A stretch of DNA of 64,000 nucleotides, from the NCBI RefSeq assembly GCF_910592395.1, contig NC_088324.1, positions 14,472,953-14,536,952 on the forward strand, in the 5' to 3' direction. This document shows positions 1 to 12,500 of the stretch, piece after piece. Within the stretch, counting starts at the first letter, position 1; each line of letters opens with the position of its first letter. Source of the DNA: Lineus longissimus (taxonomy: Eukaryota > Nemertea > Pilidiophora > Heteronemertea > Lineidae). The translations under genes and the position numbers were made by a program. The notes beneath the pieces are model-generated. The model was not told the origin of the DNA. It did not search any database and was given only the letters and a program-made list of their open reading frames with translations.

Positions 1-429
1 GGCTGGATGAATTCTTAGCTTCAGGTCTTTCTGTACTGAAGAATCTTGGTGTTATTGACGTCACCTCCTCATGGATTGAAGCAGTGAGTCAACCTCACAG
101 CTCATCGCTGCTGGACATAGTCTCATACTTTTCTGTGATAACAACCTGTTTCCTCTTGCAATACATGTACTTCACTGGCTGCGATCGATTCAACTTGCCT
201 GAAAAATAGTTGACAATTTCCCCCTGAAAGAAATCGAAAATCTGAGTTGAATTTGGTTATCCAAACTCACGAGACTGAACCACTCTCAGAACTTCACCTA
301 CTTTATGGAATTATGAGAAAAAAAGGAGCTATTCTGTCATAAAAACTTGTCATTTCCTCTTGGTTACTTTGCCTGATATTGATTCCGCATGTCTGCCAAA
401 CGACTTGTAAATGTATCAAATGAAACAGT

Positions 430-1070
430 ATCGATCGTGTCCATTGTTGCTGGCGGCATGGTGTGTTTGAGACCATCGCCTCTTGTTACTTGGCGTGTGA
501 CTTGTAGCGGGGTGGAACTTGTGGAGAAGAAGGAGCGTGTCTCACTTAAAGCAAATCAGAGAGGCTTAAAGTGGTTGAGTGTGTATTGAAAATCATTTCA
601 ATTTGAGTTATAGTGACTTTTGCCACAGAGTTTTGTAGTGAGACCATCATTTCTTAGTTTTGTAATGTGGCTTGTTTACATGTACCCGGGAGGACCCTGT
701 GAATCGTCCCCCTAAAGCTAATGAAAGTGAGAGGATCTGAGTGGTTGTATTATGTATTGAAAATCCTTCCAATTTGGACGATTGTGACCTTTGGCCCAAA
801 GTTTTGTCTGTGTCACATACCATCATCTATTTCTTGCAAGATGACTTGTATCGGGGTAGTAACTTTGGAAATCTAAGAAGCATGTCTTGCCTACGGCTAA
901 TATGATAGAGGACTTAGAGAAAGGCTGAAAGTGGTTGTAGCGTGTATTGAGAATTATTTCGATTTCGGCAATGATGATCTTCGGCCCATGTATCTAGATG
1001 AAACATGTCGAAATGTAAGAAGTATGTCTTGCCTAAAGCGTATGGAAGCGAGAGGCGAATACCACTGAGC
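430..1070. repeat. Diverged tandem repeat, roughly 170-190 bp unit, about 3 copies
   Basis: The phrase GTGGTTG...GTATTGA(A/G)AAT...TTTC(A/G)AT recurs at about 571, 741 and 931. Each copy is followed by a gtgacctttggccc-like stretch and ACTTGTA(G/T)CGGGGT (about 499 and 845), then AGAAG(C/T)(A/G)TGTCT (about 527, 878, 1018). Copies have drifted by point changes and indels. I see no coding frame conserved across the units. Confidence 0.75.
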
Positions 1071-4000
1071 TAAGCCCGTCATGAAAGTAATCTACTGCCA
1101 GATGGGTTAGGAGTGGTGAAGTTAATGGCATGGACTACAGTGACCCTACTTCTCCTGTAGTATCAGTATCACCCCAGGGTTGTCTACTTTAGCTGACAAG
1201 CAGTATATTCCAGGTTTTCAGCTATTGACCGTTCTCCATCCTTTCATCATTATCTCCCTTTATGTCCACCCTTGGGAGGTATGTCCGTCGCTTTGGCACC
1301 ACAGCACAGCAACATCGCAGAGTCTGTGACCATATCCTCTGCTCACACATTCCTAGTATCCCTTTCTCCGGACCAATGGTACCAATTACTCTCCACTGTA
1401 GTGTCCCTGGAGTGTTCCCCATTCTTTATCATTCCCTTTGATACGTGTACCCAAGTCTACTCCCAGTCAGAGAATAACGTATCAAACATTCATGAGAGCA
1501 GCAGTCTATCACCAATAAAGGCTTTCGTACGAAAGCCATCAGCATTGGTCTTAATAAAAGATTGCATTGAGCCACTATATAGGCTCCGACTGCAGCATGT
1601 TGTACATCTATAAGCACTACATGGACGTTGCATGACACTTCGCTCAATAAGATGGCTAATGTAGGTGCCTCTCAAAAAAATGGTTCGCCTACAATGAGGA
1701 TATATTTGATGGCTTTGTCCTTGGGCACCATCAGAATGTCTGGTCCAAAGTCAAGTTCGTTAGGTTTTTGTTGCCATTAGAAAGGTCTTGTTGTACGCAG
1801 AGGTGGAATATGTCAGCGGTTTGAAAGAGGCTTTGCCACCCAACTATGGCATCTCTGCTCAGACTTCTGCATAGTCTGACAGTCTTGGGAACTGCTTGAA
1901 GGTGGCAAAAGACATTATCTCCATGAAATGTTATTGCTTAGAAAGTGTTAGGCGTACTCTAGTATGTGTACCCATCAGAAAACCTTGCTATATCCAACAG
2001 GTGACGAAAAAGAATCTATGCCTTCTTCATTCAGAAATGTTTCTACATTTGATCTTTTCATATCATATGCTTGAGATGTAGGCTGAAGTAAAAATGATTA
2101 CAATGTGCATTATACCTCGATGAAATGTGGCCGTTGATTCTGAGTTCCATGATGTTTCTTTGGTAGATGATCGGACAATTTTGCAAATGCACCCAACGGT
2201 GAAACATATCGCAGTCATCTAGAAAAAGAGACGTGAATAATTCAGCCCTGGTATGTTTTACGAGGGTCTTGAGACGCCGATATGTATGCGAGTGCTCAGG
2301 AATCGTACGTGGTTTGAATAGAATTTGTCATCTTACATGCTGAGTTTAGTTTATTGCGTCCGTTGAGATTTGTTAGAATTGCTTTCGTTTTATTTGAGAT
2401 CAGATTGGTAAGATTAACTCATTCAAATCAGAATTGAGCAGACGGCACCTCGCAGTTCAGTAGACGAGCTGCCAACATTTCCTCACAAAATAAGGCGTTG
2501 CCGAGAAATTATTTGAAAAAATGTCGTTATATCAACTGTTCGAACAATGTTTCTTCAGTGTGTTCAACCCCACACTTGAGCAGATGACACCTTCTGCCAA
2601 ATGTTCTCAAAATCAGAGATGCGAATGGAATAACATTTGAAGAAAAGTTGTTTGAAGAAGATATCTTTCGTTTGTTGGAAATATTTTGTGAGGTGTAGCA
2701 GAAGATGCTTCCTAGATCAGAATGAAGTTTGGTTGAATCAGTTAATGAGAGATGAATGAACTTTTAGTTCGAGTTGGCTAAAGGTGGCAGTAGCAAACGA
2801 TGAATTCCTGATGTCTGCAATAATTGCAGAAGTTGCCTTAAAGTGCAAATTGGTAAAAAACTGAAAAATTTCAACAAATTGTGTTAGTGATGGAGTAATG
2901 GTTGATACCTCGAACCTGTCAAACGTGTCAATGAAGCTGACAAGATTGTTGCATCGGGTTACAGAAAAATGATTACTCCCCACTGAGGATTTATCTGCTA
3001 TGGCAATTGTCTCTGTGGTGTCATATTCTTCGAATGGATGCTCCCTGCTGAACTAATGCAAGAACTTCGTTGAGGGAGTCGCCCAGGGAATGTAATTCAT
3101 GATAGTGAAAGTGGTTTGGTGTTCAGGTTGTGAGCTTATTTCTCTTCTATGAACAGCATTTAACCCTTTACTCCACCTCCAATCCAATCTATTGGTTACG
3201 CAGTAATGGCACACCTAGGGTAACCATAGACCCATCTCACCCAGAGTTAGCACAACTGGGGTAACCCTAGTCGACAAATAGCATAAGGTAATGGGGTACC
3301 TACTGAGAGTGGTAGTCTAAACATTTCGTGATCTCTGGAGCGGTAGGAGAAGGAGCCACAGTAAGCTGAATGCTGGAGATGAAAATAATCGCTGAACACC
3401 TGCTGAAATGCATTAAACAGGAACTCAGCTGTGTCATGAGAAGATTTTTGAGCCTGGTGGTGTAGTGACTTTGAGCATCCAACCCACAACCCAAGGGTCG
3501 TGGAGTCAAACTCCATGAGGAACAAGTCTGACACTAAGTGCACCCAACGGCTTCTGACAACAGTCCTCAGCCAAGTCTCACATCATCCCCCGATCACCTC
3601 TCCACGCTTCCACTTCCTTTCCCTTCCTCAGCATAAAGCAATGTCATGTTTGAAGGGGTTGGGTAAACACCCCCTCAGCGGGCCCCAGCCACGACAGGAA
3701 TTCGATAATTGATAGCCAGAATTGTTCAATTTGTTCCTCAGGGATATTGGTATTGGTGTAGGATAGACGATGCTGTGTCTTACTGAGGGATAGAGATGTC
3801 AGACTGTCGATACTTGAGGAAAAATGAGTCTGAAATGTTGGTTCAATGAATGTGTCAGGATTTAATTATTTCAAATAGCAATCATTATGATTCAATTCAA
3901 AAGACTTCTTATTGGGCATTGTGTATTTTGCTTGTACAATCCACTCCAACTTGTTGCTTCTTCCCCGATACCACAAATCCATGCAGCCGCGCACCATCTA

Positions 4001-7000
4001 AATGACTGATCATCTCCATATTACTACATCTTCATCCAGCTGCAACTTTTTGTTGGTTTGGTGTATTACTACATCATGATTGATGATATGGGGACCAATT
4101 TACTATCTGTTACTTCTGACACTTGTGGTCATTCACTGTGCTGGCCGCTTCATTCAATTCATCATATTTCATGGCAAAAAGTGATGATGAATCATTTGGT
4201 AGTACAGTCTGTGGATTTGGCCTTGGAAAATCTTGCAGTATTTGGTCCAGGGTAACTTTTTGCCTTATGGATTAATTGATGTTGTTGAAGTGCATGGTTG
4301 TTGCCTCTGGACCAAGTTCTGGCTAGTTCTGCCACATACCATAGCACAACATACAAACGACATGAAGCCAATTTGTTATGCAGTTGTATGATGGTACGAT
4401 AACATAGCTCCGTTGGAAAACTATCATGTAAAGAATAAACGTTGTTAATAATAGGGAATTTGAAGCCTGAACTTCTTCTCGCAAACACAAAAGAAGAAGA
4501 ATCTATTGGGCTTTGGGGGTGACAGAAGACTATGAGAGTGCTACGAATTCTGCCTGATATGTTGGCAGGAAAACGAGCCGTGCTGCTTTCCCTGCTTTCG
4601 TTCTGATGATACCCAACAAATAAATCAACATACTTTGTTATCAGAGTATTGTTGCTTGTTTGGAACTCCATTTTGGGTTAATAAAACTTTCTGTTGAGCA
4701 TGTTGAAGTGAATGCCTCCTGCCGCAACACTTGTCTCTCATCACAAAGGAAAAATACTTGTGTCTTTGCCGATTGCCTGGTGACTCCTTTGTCAGTGGTT
4801 TATCCTCTGTATTGCTAAACCACGGAGCCAGCATCCTTTGTTCGTAAATTCTTCGTCATCTCTTCATATTCTTACCTCCACGAAAGGAGAATTCATCAAA
4901 CAAGCGCAAAGCCATTGAAACCTTTCCGAGCATGGTTATGATTCAACAGGATTCTTCATTCTCCTGCATTTCCCTTTTATCCCTTTGTTCCTGGGTATTT
5001 CTCTTTCGGTTGTCGTCTGCTTCAGGTTGGCTTTGAAGTCTGAACAGACGCATGTCTCTGAGATGTAAATATTCTATGACATATCATATCATTGCGTGAC
5101 ATGACATGAAAGTTGAACTGTAGAAGGAAATCTTAATCTCAAACATTTTCAAGCCGTTACCGAATGAATCTTCACAAAAAGGTATATAAAACGTCCTTTC
5201 TTTTGGCTTTGATATGTATTCTAATAATCATTTGATTGAGCAAAATAGAACTTGTAAGAAGAAGAAAAAGGATGTGAACTCTGTCTAAGGTGCAAGATGA
5301 CTTTGAGGCGCATGCAGTAAATGTGTCATTGGCTTGGTAATGTGAGCTCACAGCAGGTCTTCTGATTGACTACCTACTGATTCAACACTTTTGGTTCAAA
5401 TCAAAGTGTATTAACTTATTTTCAGAGCGATGTTGAAGAAAAAGACACGCTGTCAAAAATCTCACATATACTGCACTGATATCTGCAAACTTGCTGTGGA
5501 ACATTTGCTCCTGATGTTGAGTGTCAGGCTCTGTACATGAATGTACATGGTCCTACACAAAATACATTGCCGATTGCTTCAAACCTGATATGAACCGAAG
5601 TAACCGAAGACTCAACTGATGAAATTGACGGATGTCATATCAATTGGGCTAATCATATTCCTATATCACTTTAGGGCGCCGGTGATCAAATTCCGCGTCG
5701 ATGCAGCCGACCTGCATGTTGCACGCTGTCAATATCCGCCAAATATACGTCAAAATTATCGATGATGAACTTGACAATATACGGAGATTTCATCAGTGGA
5801 GTGCATTATGGGAAAAACTGACAAGATTTTCGGATGAAGATGAAGGATTTTGTCGATATTGGAGGCGTTTGTGCAACAGATATTCCTTGATGGGAATAAT
5901 GGGATGGCTTTTACTATCACCGAAGATGAAAGAAATGTTTGAAAACTGCGTAATGCAATGGCTCGGATTGTCATATCAAATTGGCAACTGTGTATCCAAC
6001 AGGAACCCCATGGATAGTTATCTGGGAATGTCTTAGATGGCTGTAAGATTTGAAATAAAGGCTTTGTTCTTAACTTTTGCTTTTTAGGCCTGCAAAAACT
6101 TCACCAATGTTGTTACTGATGGGAAGGGAGCCGGTCAGTGGCTCTGTTTGCTTCCACATCCAGCCCTAAAACATTACTTGCGACGAAAATATCTGATGAA
6201 AAAGCTCAGACTATCCCCTCTGGGTTGAGGGTTGATGTCATGATTGGCCTGGCATTAGTGATGGACCGACCACACAACTTTGAAAGGGTCACTGCATCCT
6301 AATGAGGATCCGAATTGGCCACTGTTCATCTGTGCTCGCGGAACCAACTGCTTCTGAGCAGTTGTCGCATGATTAGGGGCCATTCTGGCACCAGGTGCTC
6401 TAGCTATTACGGATAATTGGACTCGTCTGTCGCCGTATATATCAGACCATGTACATTCTGCCTTTATAACTGTGTAGCAGATAGGGCGGAACCTGTTGAT
6501 GACATTAGTTTTGTCCCAAACCTGGTTTATATCATCCAAATCCTCCATCTCATCAGTGTATACACTGCCATACGTCGCATCAAACTCAATCGCATGAATG
6601 ACATCATAAATCATCACGCAGTGGTGATAAATATTCTTGTGGTATCGTTGAGAGGTCAATCAGTGGTTTGATATGCTTCAGTTACGCCCTCTGGGAGGCA
6701 TTAGTGAAATGATTGATGATGCATTGCGGAAGTGGAGAGGATGCAACAGGCATGATGATGATACGGCAGGTACAAGAAATTGTATGTGAATTTTCCTCAT
6801 GGCAAAATATCACCGTGAATGGAAGAAACAAACATTATTGGAGCCTGGTTCCTGCCTCATAGAATCAACACTTCTGTAATGAGAAATAGACCAGAACCCA
6901 ATCTATTCCAGTATGAGCAATGCGGAACAAAACATTCATGAAGCCATCAATACTAATTATCGTATTCCAAGATAAATCGTCACCGATGTACCGATTTCAC

Positions 7001-9366
7001 TTCGTTACAGTGACAGATCATTTTCATGCCCGATTGACTCCATTAAATCACAAGGTTCCTCGCCAAAACAACAGTCAAGAGTAATACCGCACTATGATCT
7101 ATTTCAATTTTTGCATCTGACATGGCAATTTTTCATCATGACTGATATATCATCTTTCGTAACCACCGGCAACAGGTTCTGCCATCTTGGAAATGAAGAT
7201 AGAGCACGGCAAGGCTACGTTTGACGCTGTAGAGATGTTGTAGCCGTTGATGGAATGCAACAAGTCGACTCTACAGGGAAATCAAGGAATGGCCGCAGAC
7301 ATACTTAGTGTTTTATTGGCCTTCCACGGGAATAGTATACCCGATCGGCGAAATTAAGTTCCGAATGACTTGCTAATGAATACAGACGTGTATTCTGGGA
7401 TAGCTTGTTTGCGATTGAGCTAGGGGTGATTGAGCGAGGATTGTGCTGTGAAATAATGGAAAGTGTGTTACCCAAGGTCATGATAAGTTCATTGTTGGTT
7501 GTTTGACCACGGGGCTTAGTTATTCTAGACCCAATGAGGCAGATGCAAGATGACTCTCTCCACTCAAAAAACCTGTTTTAGAGAATTGCTCCAGGCAGCT
7601 CTATATGTTCACCAGCCATGATTCTGATGCTGGGTGGAGTCAAAAGTTTCTGTGTAAAATTCAGATGTCACAAGCTTCCCTTGATGCACTATTTCCCTGT
7701 GATATATCTAGATTTTTTTTTTTGCTGTTTTCTCACAATGAAATAACTGACCATTGGAATTAAATTTCATTTATGATGGAAACCATTATGAAAAAGTCAT
7801 GATTATTTAGTTTAATTATCAACCAATATTGCCAGTTATCAATGACAATGGCAGATTAAAGGTTTGATGCGTTTATCTTACCAGAAATTAAATTATTCAA
7901 AACACGACTCGCGTCATAGAATAAACATGACCACGGGCAATATTAATATAACTTATTCTCGCCCATGGCATTGGAATTTTTGATACAGGATTGAATTGAT
8001 TTTAAGTTCAAATTCATTCTGGGTGTATTCCTTTGTAATCTTTTCACAATGAAATGCCAGCAAACAAAATTACTTTCATTTCATTTAAAATCGTTTGTTT
8101 TGCATTTGCGTAATGCATTCGAAGGATTTTAGCTTCTGGAGGTCTGATTCAGCTATACTGGTTGCGGTTTGAAGCTTTAACAGGCTTCGCAAACTCTATT
8201 TTCCTTTACGCGCTGTGCTCTCTCATTACATTTGTACCATACAACACTGCAGTCAACAAGTTGGTTGTTCAAAAGTGTGAAAGATATTTTCATCGGATCG
8301 ATTGTTATTGCCGTAGGCCATGATACTTAAATATAAAGTGATTGGATTCCTGCAATCTGAGAAGTTGAAGTGCACTCCAAGCTAAGCTGATGTGATCATC
8401 AGTGCTTTTAGTTAACAAACTGTACATATGTGCCGTCGCATCTCAGGTCAACTTGAGTTGAAACTAAGCTAGACTTCAGTTTCACCCTGTGTATGCCAAA
8501 AAATGTATAACATTCAGTGCAGGAGTGTATGCATCCATATACAACTGATCGAGCCAACCTTGGGTCCAGTACAATGTACATAGTTTCCTGGTGGATAGCG
8601 TTTGAAAGATGGTTAACTCTGGGTCTCTGGTTTCTTTGGCTCTCAGTTTCCACCAGGTGTCTGGTTTCCTCCTACGTTTTGTGACTTTTCAAATAATGTC
8701 TATCGAGGTACTTGATCAGTAATCTATACTGTAACTGTAGTTCTGGATTCAATATTTCACCATTGTTGAACTGATTTCATAAATAGTGTATTGATATTAT
8801 TTTGGCACAAATTTTTCTGTCCCAAGGCATTGGTCTTCAATTTCAGTTAACTCTGCACAAAGAACCAGTTAATTGGAACCTCGCCTCATAAATCCATAAT
8901 TAACGCCCTCGTTGATCAATAATTAACTTTTGGCTAATAAACTTGGTTTGCCTTTTGCTAACCAAACACCAACATGGTGATATCACTTTCAAATTTAAAA
9001 CCTCCAAGCAAACAAACAACATTGCAGTAATACTGAACATTTATGAAAGTTTCAATAGATTTTAAAAATTTTCTGGCTCCAGGGGTAAACAGTTGATTCT
9101 GGTTACTACAAAAAATGTTTTGAAATTTCCGAGTTCAGAACTGTTGGTTTTTCCCAGTATGAAGACAGATGGACATGTAGGGTTTTTAAAATGTGTAGGA
9201 GGCCAACTTTGTTTCAGTAAAACTTTAAAAATGATAAGTGAGCCACAACTGTTTTACAGGTGTTTGCAGTTCTATCAATATCAATGGTGTAGCAGCTCGA
9301 TTTTGAGCAGCAGCAGTATACAGTATAACAATATTGCCAATGTTTTCCTCCCTTCTCTACTTTCAG
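1071..9366. other. Upstream region, no supported exon
   Basis: Apart from the SINE-like element (3450-3705) I see no exon or RNA gene. I looked for the missing DDR exon (family pattern C-x-Y-x-LGM and ITASS) on the + strand and did not find it. Open frames here are short or lack family similarity. This stretch is probably DDR intron or upstream intergenic DNA. Confidence 0.5.
3450..3705 (+). mobile_element. tRNA-derived SINE-like element
   Basis: A pol III A-box-like TGGTGTAGTG (3458-3467) and a B-box-like GGAGTCAAACTCC (3502-3514) are spaced about 40 bp apart, as in tRNA genes. An unrelated C/T-rich body of about 190 bp follows. There is no tRNA cloverleaf good enough for a functional tRNA, so a SINE is the better reading. 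A 16-bp exact match to the A-box region recurs at 26134-26149. Confidence 0.45.
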
Positions 9367-9508
9367 AATTCGCACAGAGAAAAATGGCGGCGCCTGGTGT
9401 CCAAAACCTTCTATCACGCCCGACACATATGAGTACTTACAAATTGATCTATATAACTTGACGGTGATTACGTTGGTGGAGACGCAGGGGCGATTCGGCA
9501 ATGGCCAG
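9367..9508 (+). CDS. DDR: DDR exon a: discoidin domain, middle part
   Basis: Begins after ttttcag with one base completing a codon (phase 2) and ends CAG|gtcagt in phase 0. It encodes 47 residues including GGAWCPK, EYLQIDL and [13 protein letters not shown]. These are the hallmark discoidin strands of DDR (family pattern GAWCP...LQIDL...VGTQGR). The reading frame lacks a Met, so simple ORF finding misses it. Confidence 0.9.
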
Positions 9509-12500
9509 GTCAGTATCCTTAAGTTACCCATTTCCCTTCACCATTGATGTGCATTCGTGGACGTTTTTTTGTTGAAATGGTGAGTCAAAAAGATGATCTT
9601 CAATACTATGGTGGAATGGATGCTAACGCTCCAGGTTAATTGTCACCACCTCCAACAATGTGTTACATCACAAAGGTAACCCATGATTAATCAACCCCTT
9701 GATTAGGTCCACCATCTGGGTGTCCAGAGAAGCAGTGACATCCTCCAACTAATTAAAACTTATGCAGGTATCTAACTCCTCGGTTCCATTTGGTAATCGG
9801 GACAGACCATTAGATCTCTGGCATTGAGTAAGGATTCTTCCTCAACCAAAATGGTTTCTTGCATAAGCATCCCTAGGGGGTTGGGGTGCCATTAAATCCA
9901 GGATAGAGATCGCCCTCTAGCATTGGCAAGAGAGTAAAGCTTCTGCCCTTGCCTCTAGAGATTTGGTTTTATTCTGACCATCAATATTTCCGTCTCTGGC
10001 TTCTCTTGCAAGAGACCATCGAAGATCGAGGTTATCTCAATCATTGTCAGCAATCTGTCCCTTCCCATTCGATTGAAAGTCCAAAAAGAAAACTGAAAGG
10101 AAGTACCCTCTTTGGCTGCTTTGTATTCAGTACTATCAGCCAATCAAAGGCCTTCTTTGTACTCATTACTCTCGACCAATCAAAAGCTAATCGTGACCTC
10201 TCGCATGAACCCGACGAACAGACATGTGGTGCCCGTTTGATCAGATCCCGATCGAGCGTTCTTGGTCCGCTGTGTTTATTGAGATGCATGACATGTTACT
10301 GGGAACTAATCTGGTTGCCGTGGCAACTGCACATGGCTGCAATAAACAACCTTACTTTGAAGAGTGCTCTCCAATATGAAGGAAAGAAATGGATAAGTCT
10401 TCGGAAGGCGGCTTGAGTCGTCTTGGAAACGTTGTGTTTTTAGAGTTAACCAAGATAAACCTTTCCTGGGTATAAACTTTACAGGAATGATATTGGAAAC
10501 ACACCCCTTTTTCTGCAGGCTTGCACTGCTTTGCACTTGAGCACTTAAGAAGTTTGTCTCAGTTTTGTAACTTTTCTGTGACTCAGCCAACTGTTGCGGA
10601 AAACTTGGAAAATGTGCTGACTGACATGAATGTTTCAGTGACATAGAAAAAGCTGCCAACATATCGTGGGAAGTCAACTTTATTGCGTGGGTCGAATTCA
10701 GTGGTATCGTCACCGATTTCTCAAACTGACAAGACTGCCTTTCGCACCAGTAAAGACTGTTGAAAAGTAACTTTGGGATTTGCAGTATTGATGTGGAAGT
10801 ATTCCATTTCGACATGTTGAACGCACTAAATATTGGTTATAGGTCTAAAGATTGGGTAAAAAAGTATAGGAATTACATTACAATCACTGTACAATGACAT
10901 ACAATAACACTATACCATCACTTGAAAGCAACCGTTTCACTTTTCGCATGGGAAATTCTCTTTTATAGAATTTAAGTTTAAATTCTTTTACATTTGAGAC
11001 GTGATTTACTTCCTGCATCGCTCTTCAGCGTTGAAATCTTAAGCGGATTTCGCAACACGATAAAAATATAATGGTTTCCTGTTGCTGGTGGTGGTGCATG
11101 TCACATCAATGGTTTAGAAGCGTGCGATTAGTTTCTTGAAATTGTTTTTTGGTTTGTGCTTCTGGCTGTTAAATAATCAATGAAAAGTGTAGGAAACCCG
11201 CTCTGACATCCCATTAGGCATGTTAGGCAGAAAATGGGTTGTTCCACAGTATTTTCAGTGGAAGATGCACTTCAGCTTAGATTTTTAAAATGGTGCAGGA
11301 GTTGACTTTTCAGTTTCGATGCATTCCTGATGTATCAGTTTGAGCAAAACACGAAAGTGACTTCAAAATGGAAGACATCCCTCTCATTTTTGGCCAATGA
11401 TAGTATCATGTTCTGACAACTTTCAAGACAGTTGGAAATCACTCACTTGCCAAGCACTTAACTTGCTTGTCACCACCCTATCTTTGATATGGTTATCGCA
11501 CCCTAACTTAATTCCTTTTTGGTGTATTTCCAGGGCCAAGAATTTACCGAGCAATATTTACTTGAATATCAGCGAGAGGAAGGCGCCAACTTCATTCGCT
11601 TCAGGAATCGAAGAGGACAAGAGGTAGGGTCACTTTCATTCAGTACAGCTGGTTGACCCCTCCACTGTATGAAGTTGCCTTAAAGTGAATTTCGCACAAG
11701 CAATACAATGCCCTTTCATTTCCCGCCAAATCTGCCAAAGGCAAACTTCAGACAATATTTCGCCTGAAATCGCTCAGGAAAATATTGAAGAATCACTTAA
11801 TAAGTCATAATCAGTGGTATACTTTCTCAAGTTTTCCTCTATGGATATCAGTGTCAAAGCATCCCTTATGAATCATCTTCTCAAATAGAATTTGCCACCC
11901 TCAGTGACAATTGTGACACGTCGTAACTTTTTGTCAATGAATATTATCAACATGTCCCTTGATAGTGTATATTTCAATCGCTACTGTTTACATGCGTGTG
12001 CAACCCTATTCTATCTTCTCATAATGAAAATTGAATACGCTCAGATTCTGATAATCCTGCTCGTTTGATCACACGACTCAGATAAATAAACCCGATAATG
12101 CCTCGGGCATTGTCTTAAGATGTAATTAGGGGCGAAGATTTTGTTTTGTTTCGGAGATCGATTATCAAGTTGATGATTACCTACATGAACTTTTGAGGCA
12201 ATTTCAAATAATCTGTGAGAAGTTGTCTGAAGTGGATTTGCTGAAGGGAGTTTTTCCACTTGAATTGATTTTCACATGAACGTTGATATCTTTCCGTGCC
12301 AGTTGGAACATTAGAATTTCCGCTCCCCTGCAACCTCGATGGAGTCTGCCTTTTGACTCCCGATTGACTGCTTTTACGTTTTAATCTTGGGTCTCAAATT
12401 TTTAATCACCATGCACAAAAGTAGCATCAAGTTCATGTATTGACATTGACAATGCTACCTTTTTGACCCCTGATGACTACCCTAAGGCATTCCTTACAAA

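Noticed and set aside
3-209. Open frame at the left edge (LDEFLASGLSVLKNLGVIDV and following), with a gtgagt donor-like site near 92
   Set aside because: It resembles a real peptide and could be an exon of a neighbouring gene, but I recognise no family, it is under 70 codons and the left border is cut. Not enough to call.
389-589. 66-codon open frame
   Set aside because: It lies inside the diverged tandem repeat and the frame is not kept in the other copies.
3458-3514. Functional tRNA gene
   Set aside because: A- and B-box-like words are present, but the arms do not form a convincing cloverleaf with a defined anticodon. A SINE head is more likely.
4192-4671. 159-codon open frame on the - strand
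   Set aside because: No recognisable domain, no splice context, and it lacks the features of any family I know. Long chance frames occur at this size in 64 kb.
5676-6230. Acceptor-like sites followed by short open frames (ARCQYPP near 5730; ACKNFTNVVTDGKGAGQW near 6088)
   Set aside because: The first was tested as the missing DDR discoidin start because of the CxYP pattern, but the conserved LGM and ITASS motifs do not follow and no donor is in place. The second matches no family I recognise.
9949-10815. 155-codon (+) and 169-codon (-) open frames overlapping each other
   Set aside because: They lie in the DDR intron on opposite strands, without similarity to known families. Probably chance.
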